Source of the DNA: Paracoccus liaowanqingii
GTDB taxonomy: Bacteria > Pseudomonadota > Alphaproteobacteria > Rhodobacterales > Rhodobacteraceae
Direction of reading: 5' to 3'
NCBI RefSeq assembly: GCF_004683865.2
Contig: NZ_CP038439.1
Span: 722,501 to 786,500 of the forward strand
Length of the DNA: 64,000 nucleotides
Part shown: in pieces, positions 1-10,784 of the stretch
Layout: each line of letters starts with the position of its first letter
Numbering within the stretch: the first letter of the stretch is position 1
The notes under the pieces: generated by a model
Told to the model about the DNA's origin: nothing
Seen by the model: the letters and a program-made list of their open reading frames with translations, nothing else
Database searches by the model: none
Made by a program: the position numbers and the translations under genes

Positions 1-1775
<1,775 letters not shown>

Positions 1776-1886
1776 ATCCGGTAGAAGCAAGATCCGCGTC
1801 CTCGAAAGACGACGCAGACCCCTTCTCCAAAAGGCATCCTTGGACAACTTCACCCTGCGCAAGCAGGGCGACGCTGAGCGTTTCTT

Positions 1887-2013
1887 TCCTGGTCTGGTGG
1901 CCCTAGCGCGAGCAAAACACCCGATCCCATCCCGAACTCGGCCGTTAAGTGCCGCTGCGCCGATGGTACTGCGTCTTAAGACGTGGGAGAGTAGGTCACC
2001 GCCAGACCTGGTA
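1887..2013 (+). rRNA. rrf: 5S ribosomal RNA
   Basis: About 110 bases after 23S there is a typical alphaproteobacterial 5S. The terminal helix cctggtctgg pairs with ccagacctgg, and between them lie the conserved segments cccgatcccatcccgaactc and gggagagtaggtc. The ends are approximate by a few bases. It is co-transcribed with 23S and followed by tRNA-fMet, the usual Rhodobacterales rrn order. Confidence 0.95.
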
Positions 2014-2066
2014 AGAAACGCAACATCTCTCCGAACGACGCAAACACCCCAACAGGACAAAAATGG

Positions 2067-2143
<77 letters not shown>

Positions 2144-2172
2144 AAATAGATCACTGCATCAGCAGCTTAGCA

Positions 2173-2195
2173 GCCTCCCTCACGGGAGGCTTTTT
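2173..2195 (+). terminator. rho-independent terminator after rrn operon/tRNA-fMet
   Basis: A perfect 7-bp stem (gcctccc / gggaggc) with a 4-base loop is followed by five T. It sits 30 bases after tRNA-fMet and probably ends the rrn transcript in the present arrangement. Confidence 0.85.
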
Positions 2196-2429
2196 GCGTT
2201 CCGCAAACGTGTCAACATAGTGTCAGCAAAACGATGGCGGCGGATGGCGGGGAATCGCACCACCCGGTCGCCGGATGCTCGGGTTCGTTACAGAGGGGCA
2301 TTCTGAAGGCTTCGGACGAACCGCTACTGCAAAACCCAACGGTAAGGCCGTAATAACATTGCAGAGGCCGATGACTGCAACTTCGATCAATTCCGCAAAG
2401 CGCGTCGTGGCAGACCTCGTTTGGGCGCA

Positions 2430-3809
2430 TTACGGGCGCGGCTCCAGTCGCAGGACGATGGCGTTCCGGGGGCGCAGAGTTATCCGGTGCATTGGCTCCG
2501 GCGGCGTCGTGTCGTGTAGATGGAAGCGGATTGCGGTAAGCAACGTTGCGAGACCTGCCACCATCTCCATCATTGCGAAGCTGGCTCCGAGGCAAACCCG
2601 CGGGCCGGCTCCGAACGGCATGTACGCGCAGCGCGGACGGCTCGCTGCTGACAGGCTTTCGAAGCGATCTGAGTTGAAGGTGTCCGGGGACGACCACAGC
2701 GCCTTGTGCCGGTGGATGGCATAGATGGGGATGAACACGAGCGCGGTTGGCTCGATTGTCTGCCCCGCGATCTCGCACGGGCGGAGCGCGCGTCGGCTCA
2801 ACAGCGGAACAGGCGGAAGCAAACGCATTGTTTCTTCGAGGAACTGAGTCAGGTCAGACAGGATTTCGAGATGCGGCGTCTCAACCGGGCCGTGTCCTGC
2901 GACGACCCGGACGTGATCTGCGAGCACCTCCTGGAGGTCGGGCTGGGCCGCGAGGCAGTACAGTGTCCAGCTCAGCGCATTGGCAGAAGTCTCGTTTCCG
3001 GCCGCGATCAGAGTAAGGAACATGTCAACGAGGTCCTCGTCGCTCAGCGCCCGCCCCGTTTCAGGATCGCGTGCATCTATCAGGATCTGAGCGAGGTCGG
3101 GCGGATCCTGGCGCCCCTGTCGCCGTCGTGCCACAAAAGACCTTACGAGCTGCCGCCCTTCCGCCGAGGCCCGTTCCATCTGAAGCTTGCCCGGGTGAGG
3201 CATCCACCTGGGAAGGCCCAGGGATTCATAAGAGACCGGCCAGCTGCAGGGACGCAGATATCTGTCGATTACCCCTGATATCCGGTCCGCCTCCGATTGG
3301 TGAAAGCTCGAGAAAAATGTGCGGCAGATGACAGCAATCGTTGCCGCTGTCATGGCGTCGTCAATCCGGTGTAGTCCCGGGCTCCTCTTCCAGCGCCCGG
3401 CCAGTTCTTCGAAGGGGCCGCGCATTACAGGCAGGTAGGTCGAGAGCGTGGCAGGACGAAAGGCTTGCGCAGCCAGCCGGCGCCTCCAGCGCCAGGCTTC
3501 ACCCTCCGCCGTCAGGAGGCCATCCCCAAGGATCGGGTTGAGCAGCCGGTTGTCGATACGGGACTTGGCGAAATCTTCGTGTCTTTGCACAAGAATGGTA
3601 TTTACGATTGCCGGCTTGGTCGGGAAAAACATTGCCTGTCCCGCCGCCTGCAGACTGGCGTGCGGCTCTTCGTAGGCTGCCGGTGGAACCGCCGCTATTG
3701 GGTTCCGCACCATGACGCGCAGCAGAGCGAGGGTTGAGAGATGCCCACGGGCCATCTCAATCTTTGGGGGCTTGAAGGCCTTTGGCCCCGATGAGGGTTC
3801 TCCATTCAT
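2430..3809 (-). CDS. cytochrome P450
   Basis: A soluble bacterial class I-type P450 of 459 residues; a monooxygenase needing a ferredoxin and reductase partner, neither of which is nearby. Visible motifs are W107 of the C-helix WxxxR region, the I-helix oxygen-activation motif AAGNET (269-274), ExxR (E326-R329) and the heme loop MPFGAGPRVCLGA (397-409) with Cys406 as thiolate ligand. Length is normal. The start at 3809 is preferred over an in-frame start at 3905 because AGGGGAG lies about 8 bases upstream and the P450 fold begins shortly after. It is convergent to the rrn operon and divergent from gfa. Substrate cannot be told from sequence. Confidence 0.93.
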   Translation of the reverse strand: MNGEPSSGPKAFKPPKIEMARGHLSTLALLRVMVRNPIAAVPPAAYEEPHASLQAAGQAMFFPTKPAIVNTILVQRHEDFAKSRIDNRLLNPILGDGLLTAEGEAWRWRRRLAAQAFRPATLSTYLPVMRGPFEELAGRWKRSPGLHRIDDAMTAATIAVICRTFFSSFHQSEADRISGVIDRYLRPCSWPVSYESLGLPRWMPHPGKLQMERASAEGRQLVRSFVARRRQGRQDPPDLAQILIDARDPETGRALSDEDLVDMFLTLIAAGNETSANALSWTLYCLAAQPDLQEVLADHVRVVAGHGPVETPHLEILSDLTQFLEETMRLLPPVPLLSRRALRPCEIAGQTIEPTALVFIPIYAIHRHKALWSSPDTFNSDRFESLSAASRPRCAYMPFGAGPRVCLGASFAMMEMVAGLATLLTAIRFHLHDTTPPEPMHRITLRPRNAIVLRLEPRP

Positions 3810-4091
3810 GTCTCGCTCCCCTGTCGGGTTGAGCAATAATAGCACGGGGGACCCCAATTCGCATGCTGGTTTTACGCGCCTTGTTGGTCCACCTGGATCT
3901 GGCACTTGAACACAGCCTGGAGTTGAGGCGTTCGCTATTTTGCCTTTACCCCGATGTACCCAAAGCCGGCCGTCACAAGACCATTGAGTTTCTTCAAGCG
4001 ACTTTCTCTCGGATCTGCCACTTTCTGCCAGCTTGCTGTTACTTCCCGTTAAGGCAACGTTGAGGCAAATTGGTCATCGGAGGAGAGGACC

Positions 4092-4799
4092 ATGACAAAC
4101 ACTCAAAACGTGCTTATTCATCCCGCAGTCGACAATGGAATAAAACAAGGCGATCCGAGTTTCTCCGGAGGCGTTCTGACGTGCCATTGCACCAGCAATC
4201 CTGTGAAGCTTCGTGTCGGCGCACAAACCGCGCATAATCACGTTTGCGGCTGTACCAAATGCTGGAAACCCGATGGTGCAATCTTCAGTCAGGTGGCCGT
4301 CGTTTCGCGAGACGCCGTCAAGGTGGTTGAGCAGGCAGCCAAGCTGGAGGTCGTGAACGCTCAGGCGCCCATTCAGCGTCACCGGTGCCGGGAATGCGGT
4401 GTGCATATGTATGGGCGGATCGAAAACCCGGACCACCCGTTCTATGGGCTCGATTTCGTGCATACCGAATTGTCGAAAGAAACGGGGTGGTCCGAGCCGG
4501 AGTTTGCAGCTTTTGTCAGCTCAATCATCGAGTCCGGTGTCGATCCGTCCCGCATGAACGGGATCCGCGGTCGTCTTCGGGAATTGCGGCTTCATCCTTA
4601 TGATACATTATCTCCGCCCTTGATGGATGCGATAGCGACCCATGCCGCCAAACAACCGGCTAGACCCGCATCGGCCAGGGCGGCGCCAAGCGCATCTGCG
4701 GCGGCAGAGCGGCAGTCAGCCCCGACGCAGCCTGCGCAAGAGGGCGGATCTATACTCGCCCGACTGATGAACAAGCTGTTTGGCGGTGGTCAACGATAG
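4092..4799 (+). CDS. gfa: S-(hydroxymethyl)glutathione synthase (glutathione-dependent formaldehyde-activating enzyme)
   Basis: Speeds addition of formaldehyde to glutathione, the first step of glutathione-linked formaldehyde oxidation. The zinc-binding cysteines are all present: C31, C33, the CGCTKC cluster C52/C54/C57, and C99/C102. The core closely resembles Paracoccus denitrificans Gfa, which is about 194 residues. This protein has 235, because an Ala/Pro/Ser-rich linker follows the core from about residue 190 and ends in a short basic amphipathic segment. An SD GGAGGAGAGG precedes the ATG. The usual partners (glutathione-dependent formaldehyde dehydrogenase and S-formylglutathione hydrolase) are not in the window, so the gene stands alone here. 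Confidence 0.93.
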   Translation: MTNTQNVLIHPAVDNGIKQGDPSFSGGVLTCHCTSNPVKLRVGAQTAHNHVCGCTKCWKPDGAIFSQVAVVSRDAVKVVEQAAKLEVVNAQAPIQRHRCRECGVHMYGRIENPDHPFYGLDFVHTELSKETGWSEPEFAAFVSSIIESGVDPSRMNGIRGRLRELRLHPYDTLSPPLMDAIATHAAKQPARPASARAAPSASAAAERQSAPTQPAQEGGSILARLMNKLFGGGQR

Positions 4800-5409
4800 G
4801 GGCATCTTGCGGCTGCGGACTTGGTGAGCATCCCCACATTGGGGTGGGTGCTTGACGACTGACCCGGCAGTGCGCCCGGTGAACCACAGCCAAATCCTGC
4901 TACCCACAACCAAGTCGCTCCCGGGCACGTTCCTGCCTTTCATCGGCAAGGACGAGCCCGACGGCTTCAGCGGTCGGCGTCCATCCTGTGCAACTTCTCG
5001 ACCCGGCGGCGGAAATTCTCGTCGGTCGAGAACACTGCGTTCAGGTCGTAGTCTATCAGATCGAGGCCGGCCATGGTCCGACAATAAGCTCGGGCGCGAA
5101 GAGCGCCGGCAGAGCGGGCAGAAGGTCTGAACCGATCCGGCGCAGGGTCGGGGCCCTGTTCGTGCCGGCGGAAAAGCTTATGCCGACGGGCGTACCCCAT
5201 TGCGTTTGTTGTGGGGTTATGGTCGCGGTGCAAAGCATGAGTGACTGGTTTGGGGAAGCAAGTCTTCTTATGAACGTTGAAGTCCAGCAAAGCCGCGCCG
5301 GGAGGCGCGACTTCACCATGAGTTTGATCAGGCCTCGTCGGCTTGGTTGGTCGCGTTGCGCGGCGGGGCCAGCATCCATTCCGACAGGTCCATGCGTCCG
5401 ACGCCGAAT
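4800..5409. other. 610 bp without an intact gene; distal part of decayed module
   Basis: No convincing reading frame. The segment from about 5270 to 5409 aligns by eye with 42190-42303, so it is the downstream flank of the repeated small-gene module rather than unique sequence. The rest shows nothing I can name. Confidence 0.5.
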
Positions 5410-5718
5410 TCAGGCCGGCGGCGCTTGCCTGCGGTCCTGGATGAAGATGCTCCCATATCCCTCGATCGCCAGCTGTCCGCCCTTCTCGACGAGCCATCCG
5501 GCCTTCACGAGTCGGGACACATCCTTCTGTGCCGTCCGCTCGTTCATGTCCGGAGCAGCGGCCAGAAGCGTGATTGCGGTCTCGTACGCGAACTCGCCGT
5601 TGTCCTCGGCATCGGCGATCAGGTGAAGAAGGCAGCCAACAAGATGGGCGCCAAGGTCCCCTGCTATTTCCTGCAAGACTTCCCTTTCAATCCAAAGATG
5701 ACCTTCGTCCTTGTTCAT
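5410..5718 (-). CDS. small winged-helix-like protein, module copy 1 (unknown function)
   Basis: A 102-residue protein with a predicted winged-helix look: a central stretch like an MarR-type helix-turn-helix (MNERTAQKDVSRLVKAGWL) followed by a beta wing (VEKGGQLAIEGYG). Start 5718 is chosen because AGGAG lies 7 bases upstream; the earlier in-frame ATG at 5724 is too close to it. It is about 80% identical to residues of the fusion gene at 42304-43059, so it belongs to a duplicated module. The upstream companion gene is decayed in this copy. Possibly a phage or plasmid copy-control or transcription factor; the function is not known. Confidence 0.6.
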   Translation of the reverse strand: MNKDEGHLWIEREVLQEIAGDLGAHLVGCLLHLIADAEDNGEFAYETAITLLAAAPDMNERTAQKDVSRLVKAGWLVEKGGQLAIEGYGSIFIQDRRQAPPA

Positions 5719-5873
5719 TGTCATTCTCCTGTTTGATGTAGCTGAGGTATCGACGAGGCTAACCGGCATCGTTAGCCCGTGAGGGCGTTGCCGACCCTCC
5801 TCGAGGATCGTGGGACGTCTTCGCGAGAGATCATCCTCGGTCAGACGGTATGGGGGTGGCGGTGGGCCCGCTG

Positions 5874-6101
5874 CTATCGCAGCGCTGCCCTCCAGTGCGA
5901 CAGCTGCACCGCCCAGTCTGCCGGAAACGGCTCCAGCATCCGGGGTAGCGTCAGTTCAGGGCCTTGCCTGCCGTCGAGGATAACCTCGACTACGCTAGGA
6001 GAAAGCAGCGTCAGCGGCAGAACCCGGGTCGTGTAGGAGTGGGCGACGCGCTCAGGTTTGGACAAGTTGGCTAGACGTGCCAGATTTTGATCGACCTTCA
6101 T
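5874..6101 (-). pseudogene. N-terminally degraded HTH (ParB/KorB-like helix) gene, module copy 1
   Basis: A 75-residue frame. Its middle (HSYTTRVLPLTLLSPSVVEVILDG) matches the helix-turn-helix of the fusion gene at 42304-43059, and its end (MLEPFPADW) is the normal family ending that the other copy lost. The first 20 residues do not match the family, so the N-terminal half is deleted or rearranged. Upstream, to 6540, traces of a further small gene and of the repeat leader remain. Annotated as a relic. Confidence 0.6.
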
Positions 6102-6410
6102 CGTTTTTGTCTTCTTTTGAACTTTCGTTGTTCCACACTACCGCTCTGTCCGAGGCGGATGTGTAGTCACTGGATCTGCACCGTTGCGGACTGTCTCCGT
6201 AAAGTCGCTGCTGCGCGCGAAGCCGAGCAAGGCCCGGCCCGAGAAAGGCGCAGAGCTTACGGCGACACTTCGCTTCGGTAATTTGCTTTCTGGCAAGGGA
6301 TTGAATCCGTCGGTCGTGTCCGACTGCTCGACGCCGGGCGGGATCTGCCATCAGATTGCCGGACCTGTCGCTGCAGGGATTTGCTGCTTGCGAGGGGTAT
6401 CCTTTCAGTC

Positions 6411-6443
6411 GGTGGTAACCTCCGGTTACCGGGTGGTAACCCC
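6411..6443. repeat. short GGTGGTAACC direct/inverted repeats (copy 1 of module leader)
   Basis: GGTGGTAACC occurs at 6411-6420 and again inside 6431-6442, with an inverted GGTTACC between them at 6424-6430. The position matches the GTGGAAACC repeat cluster of the second module copy at 43311-43404. Confidence 0.55.
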
Positions 6444-6567
6444 GATTTTCTGCCTGCAACTAGCGACCTGCCGCGACTAAGCCCACCGCATACGAAAGAG
6501 CGTTGGAAGGACCCAAAGGGGGCGTAGCTGGGCAGGCTCAAGCAGATTGACAGCGCTCCCAGTCAGT

Positions 6568-7967
6568 GAGCTATGGCCGATTTTGGGTGATGGGGTCTGA
6601 GAAGGCGGCGTATCGTGGTGGGTGTCAAAGCCTGCCAGAACCTCCCGAAGGAGCGATACGCCTTGGAAGATGATATCACGATCACCCCGCTTCACCAGCC
6701 CGGATCTGTCGTTGATCCACTCACCGAGATTGCACGCGACGGCGCCCGGCAGATGCTGGCAGCGGCACTCAGGGCTGAGGCCGCGAGTTTTGTCGCGCAG
6801 TTTGCTGAGGAGCGCCTGCCCGATGGCAGGCAGCGCGTTGTCCACCACGGCACCGGCCCTGAGCGGAACATCCAGACCGGGATCGGCCCTATCCCGGTGC
6901 AGAGACAGAAGGTGCGCGACCGGGCAGCTGATGCGCCGCCGGAGGACAAGATCCGGTTCAATTCGCGCATTCTTCCGAAGTGGGCGCGCCGTTCGCCTAG
7001 CCTTGATGCTCTGCTTCCGGTCCTCTACTTGCGCGGCGTCTCGACTGGAGACTTCCAGGAGGCTCTGAGCGCGCTGGTCGGTCCGGATGCGCCCAACCTG
7101 TCGCCAGGAGCGATCTCGCGGCTCACGGGCGAGTGGCAAGCAGAACATGACCGCTGGCAACGCCGAAACCTCTCGGCCCGGCGCTACGTCTATGTCTGGG
7201 CCGACGGCGTGTATCTGCAGGCCCGGATGGAGCCGCAGGCCGAGTGCATGCTGGTGATCATCGGGGCGACGCCGGAAGGGAAGAAGGAGCTGCTGGGGTT
7301 CCAGGTTGGGGTCCGCGAGAGCGCGCAGAGCTGGCATGAACTGCTGGTCGACCTCAGGGCCCGCGGCCTCTCGGCGCCACCGGACCTCGCGGTCGGAGAT
7401 GGTGCCCTTGGCTTCTGGAAGGCGCTGGATGAGATCTTCCCCGACACGCGCCACCAACGCTGTTGGACCCACAAGGTGTCCAACGTCCTGAACAAGCTTC
7501 CGAAGTCGATGCACCCGGCGGTGAAGACTGACCTGCGGGAGATCTGGCAAGCCGCGACCCGCGCGGCGGCAGAGACCGCCGTCAATACCTTCGTCGAGAA
7601 GTATGGCGTGAAATACGAGAAAGCCGTCGCCTGCCTGACCAAGGATCGAGAGGCACTGCTGGCCTTCTACGACTTCCCGGCCGCTCACTGGGACCACCTG
7701 CGCACGTCCAACCCGATCGAGAGCGTCTTCGCGACCGTCCGCCATCGCACCGTCCGAACCAAAGGCGCGTTGTCTCAGAAGACAGCGAAGCTGATGGTGT
7801 TCAAGCTGGTTCAGGCCGCAGCGAAGAAATGGCGACGACTGAAGGGCGCAAACCAGTTGCCTCTCGTCGTCGAAGGCGTCAAGTTCACTGACGGTGTCGC
7901 CGAGCAGGACGCCAACGAAAGCCGCGCCGCTTGATCAGGCCGCGTCACCCAAAATCCCGCATAGCTC
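6568..7967 (+). mobile_element. IS256-family insertion sequence, copy 1
   Basis: A 1400-bp element with roughly 25-bp imperfect terminal inverted repeats (gagctatgg...ttttgggtgatg on the left; gagctatgcgg...ttttgggtgacg as reverse complement of the right end). It is flanked by the 8-bp target duplication CAGTCAGT (6560-6567 and 7968-7975). An 8-9 bp duplication is typical of IS256. The perfect duplication shows a simple, recent transposition into the edge of the decayed module. Confidence 0.93.
6615..7934 (+). CDS. IS256-family transposase (copy 1)
   Basis: A 439-residue mutator-type DDE transposase. Catalytic residues read as D197 (VWADGVY), D262 (VGDGALGFWKAL) and E369 (NPIESVFATVR), followed by the typical TKGALS and KLMVFKL segments. 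It starts with GTG inside the element. The protein is identical to copy 2 at 51464-52783 and close to copy 3 at 55179-56501. Nothing suggests it is inactive. Confidence 0.95.
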   Translation: MVGVKACQNLPKERYALEDDITITPLHQPGSVVDPLTEIARDGARQMLAAALRAEAASFVAQFAEERLPDGRQRVVHHGTGPERNIQTGIGPIPVQRQKVRDRAADAPPEDKIRFNSRILPKWARRSPSLDALLPVLYLRGVSTGDFQEALSALVGPDAPNLSPGAISRLTGEWQAEHDRWQRRNLSARRYVYVWADGVYLQARMEPQAECMLVIIGATPEGKKELLGFQVGVRESAQSWHELLVDLRARGLSAPPDLAVGDGALGFWKALDEIFPDTRHQRCWTHKVSNVLNKLPKSMHPAVKTDLREIWQAATRAAAETAVNTFVEKYGVKYEKAVACLTKDREALLAFYDFPAAHWDHLRTSNPIESVFATVRHRTVRTKGALSQKTAKLMVFKLVQAAAKKWRRLKGANQLPLVVEGVKFTDGVAEQDANESRAA

Positions 7968-8512
7968 CAGTCAGTGCTCCGCCTCGTCTAGTGACGGCAC
8001 AGCAGGGGTGGCGTAGACGCCGCAAGTGCGCGGCGAGCTTGCCATACATGAATCCGCATCGCGATGGGGCAATGTCGAGTCTTAGGGTCTAGAAGGTTCG
8101 GCGCCGCGCTTCCGGAGCGGCGTCCGCAATGGCTCTGCTTCGTTCCACGCCTATCCACATGTGTGGGACCGAGCCACGCCGGCTGTTCGACACCATGGTC
8201 CACGTCGCCCATCCGACCGCCCCCAACACAGCTGCCGCGGACAGGGGCCGCTTCTGCACTTCCAGCAGCAGGCTCTGCCGGCGGAAGTAGATGTCTTGGT
8301 CCCCATCGATCACACCGTTGGACCGGGCCTTGTAAAGGTTGTCTCGCTGGGCTGGATCGCCTAGGTGCTTCGGCTTCACCTCTGCAGGGCGACCCTTTGC
8401 TTCCATGACCAGGTCCATCAGGCGCGGCGCCACTTGCCCCATGAGAGAGATCATCATGCCGTTGCCGTCGATCGAAAGTGTGCGATTAGGATGTTCAGTC
8501 GCAAAAAGGATC

Positions 8513-10175
8513 CAGACCGTGTGAAAACACGAACCGGATTCCCAGCATTGAGCGGCCGTGGTATTTTTGGGCATGGCACATATTTCAGGCGGTGATCGGT
8601 CCCAACTCCTGCTTTTGCCGGACTCTGTGGACGACTATGTGGGGCCGGACAATGTTGTCCGGTTTATCGATGCTTTCGTTGACGGGCTCGATCTGAGGGC
8701 AGCTGGCTTTGGGCGGGTCCAGGCGAAAAGTACCGGTCGACCGGGATATGATCCGGCCGATCTCTTGAAGCTCTACATTTACGGATACCTGAACCGGGTG
8801 CGGTCCAGCCGCCGGTTGGAGGTAGAGACGCATCGCAATCTTGAAGTCATCTGGCTGCTCCGCCGCCTGACCCCCGACTTCAAGACAATCGCAGACTTCC
8901 GACGCGACAACAGAACGGCGTTCCGCCAGGTGTTCCGGGAGTTCGTGCTGCTGTGTCGTGAACTCGACTTGTTCGGACGAGAGTTGATCGCAGTCGACGG
9001 CACCCGGATCAAGGCCGTGAACAGCCGGGAGCGGAATTTCACCAAGGCCAAGCTGGCCAAAGCGATAGCGGAAAGCGATGAGCGCTTGGCGCGGTATCTC
9101 AAGCAGCTCGATGAGGCCGACAAGGACGGTGAGGACGCGCCAGAGAGGGGCACCGTCGAGAGGCTGCAGGAAAAGATCGCAGCGCTCCGCAAGCGGCGTG
9201 AACGGCTTGATGATCATGGCAAAGCCCTTGCAGACAGCGGCGCGGACCAGATCTCGCTGACCGACCCGGACGCACGCGCGATGCACTCCAGCAGTCGCGT
9301 CGGGGTCGGTTATAACGTCCAGATTGCGGTCGATACCAAGCACAAACTGATTGCGGAGCAGCAGGTCCACAACAAGGTCAGCGACCTGGGCCTGCTGACC
9401 GAGACGGCCAAGGCTGCGCGTGAGACCCTCGATGTTGCGCAGATCGATGCCGTGGCCGACCGGGGCTACTTCAAGATCGAAGATATCGAGGCCTGCGAAA
9501 CGGCAGGCATCGTCCCTTACGTTCCCAAACCGCAGCGCGGATCTGCCGTTGCCAAGGGATTTTTTCCCAAGGACCAGTTCCGTTATGATGCCGAGGCAGA
9601 CATCTACACATGCCCGGGCGGCGCGGCTTTGCGCCATGTGCACAGCCGCCCGGTTCGTGGCGAGATCCGCGTGTTCGATTATGCCAATGCCGCTGCCTGC
9701 AAGTCCTGCGCACTCAAGACACGTTGCACCACCGCGGCCTACCGCAAGGTTGCGCGCTATGAGAACGAGGCCGTGCTGGACCGGATGGCGAAACGGCTTG
9801 CCGCGCGGCCCGGGGTGCTCGATGAGCGGCGCGAGAGCGTCGAGCACCCGTTCGGCTCCGTGAAGCAATGGATGGGCCAGGGTGCATTCCTGATGCGCAG
9901 GCTGGAGAACGTGCGCGCTGAGTTCAGCCTGACGGCCATCGCCTACAATTTGCGTCGAGCGATCAGCCTTGTCGGCATTCCGGCGTTGATTGCGGCTGTC
10001 AGGCTGTGAAGGCTCCCCATTTCCTTAAGTGTCAGCCCATATTTGCCTTCAGAGATCCCCACAGGATCCCAAAACCCACGATTAAGCGTTTGATCCGGAT
10101 CCTCTAAAGGAAAGGCTCCGATCCAGCCAAAACCCCTGCACACCATCAGACTTCCCCAAGTTTTCACACGGTCTG
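8513..10175 (+). mobile_element. IS1182-family insertion sequence
   Basis: A 1663-bp element with 16-bp perfect terminal inverted repeats (cagaccgtgtgaaaac), flanked by a 4-bp GATC duplication (8509-8512 and 10176-10179). The boundary is set by the host SDR gene: deleting the element plus one GATC rejoins the codons GCG-ATC-CTT in frame. Confidence 0.9.
8573..10009 (+). CDS. IS1182-family transposase
   Basis: A 478-residue DDE transposase of the IS1182 type. The N-terminal domain reads LLPDSVDDYVGPDNVVRFID and GRPGYDPADLLKLYIYGYLN. A catalytic Asp lies in the ELIAVDGTRIKAVNS motif, and a charged coiled-coil insertion follows at about residues 155-225. A further Asp is in VADRGYFK, a Cys cluster (CPGG, CKSCALKTRC) follows, and the C-terminal EHPFGSVKQWMG contains the catalytic Glu. 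The start at 8573 is preferred over an earlier in-frame start because family members begin just before this region. Full length and apparently intact. Confidence 0.93.
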   Translation: MAHISGGDRSQLLLLPDSVDDYVGPDNVVRFIDAFVDGLDLRAAGFGRVQAKSTGRPGYDPADLLKLYIYGYLNRVRSSRRLEVETHRNLEVIWLLRRLTPDFKTIADFRRDNRTAFRQVFREFVLLCRELDLFGRELIAVDGTRIKAVNSRERNFTKAKLAKAIAESDERLARYLKQLDEADKDGEDAPERGTVERLQEKIAALRKRRERLDDHGKALADSGADQISLTDPDARAMHSSSRVGVGYNVQIAVDTKHKLIAEQQVHNKVSDLGLLTETAKAARETLDVAQIDAVADRGYFKIEDIEACETAGIVPYVPKPQRGSAVAKGFFPKDQFRYDAEADIYTCPGGAALRHVHSRPVRGEIRVFDYANAAACKSCALKTRCTTAAYRKVARYENEAVLDRMAKRLAARPGVLDERRESVEHPFGSVKQWMGQGAFLMRRLENVRAEFSLTAIAYNLRRAISLVGIPALIAAVRL

Positions 10176-10784
10176 GATCGCGTCTGCGACCAGCCGGGGG
10201 TCGTAGATGACTGGTGGAACACGCGGGGCCTGATCTACGTACCTGCGGGCGTGCTCGGGGCAGGGCGTATGCATGCCGCCGGGCTTGATGAGGGCTACGG
10301 CAACCGGGACGCCATCGCGCTCCAACGCCATGCGCAACACGTTCGTAAAAGCCCGGATGGCATACGTGGTGGAACTGTACGCGCCTTGGTAGACGATTGC
10401 GCAATCCGAGAGCACGGAGCCCACGTTGATGATGGCGCTGCCGCTGCGCTGGCGCAGAAGGCGTGCTGCAACCAGTGATCCCATCACCAAGACGAAGTAG
10501 TTGACATTGAAGGCGGGGCGGTGGTCCTCCATTGGCGTCTCCTGCAGGATACCGAAGGTGGCCACTGCCGCGTTGTTGACTCAAGTGTCGAAGCCGCCGA
10601 ACTCAGGAAGAGCCGTCTCTGCGATCCCGGTGCGAGAAGATGATGCGGCGGTGGGATATACGCGTCTTGCACTCAGCGTGCTGGCAAGAGCTAAGATTGA
10701 CAATGTTCTGCCGTGGCTTAGACTTTTCCGACCGCTGGGTTCGGCATCGCCACCAGAGGAATTATACAAGGAGGGGATGGACCG

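Larger units (their letters stand above)
8089..10625 (-). pseudogene. SDR-family oxidoreductase, truncated and split by IS1182
   Basis: Two pieces of one short-chain dehydrogenase. The first (about 10625 down to 10176) carries VNNAAVATFGILQETP, the NVGS strand, the YxxxTYAIRAF catalytic region and KPG. The second (8512 down to 8089) continues in frame with ATEHPNRTLSIDGNG and MGQVAPRLMDLVMEA. Removing the IS and one GATC restores the reading frame exactly. The gene was already dead or dying: the Rossmann N-terminus with TGxxxGIG is missing, and a TGA (10581-10583) replaces the Trp normally found in the FDTWVNNA motif. The catalytic Ser and Lys positions also look substituted. Confidence 0.85.

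Noticed and set aside
6477-7745. Long 422-codon open frame antisense to IS256 transposase (also at 51653-52945 and 55068-56312)
   Set aside because: It mirrors the codon bias of the real transposase on the opposite strand, lacks any domain, and recurs only because the IS recurs.
8585-9868. 427-codon frame antisense to the IS1182 transposase
   Set aside because: Shadow of a GC-rich gene; no SD, composition rich in Leu/Gly/Arg/His without structure.
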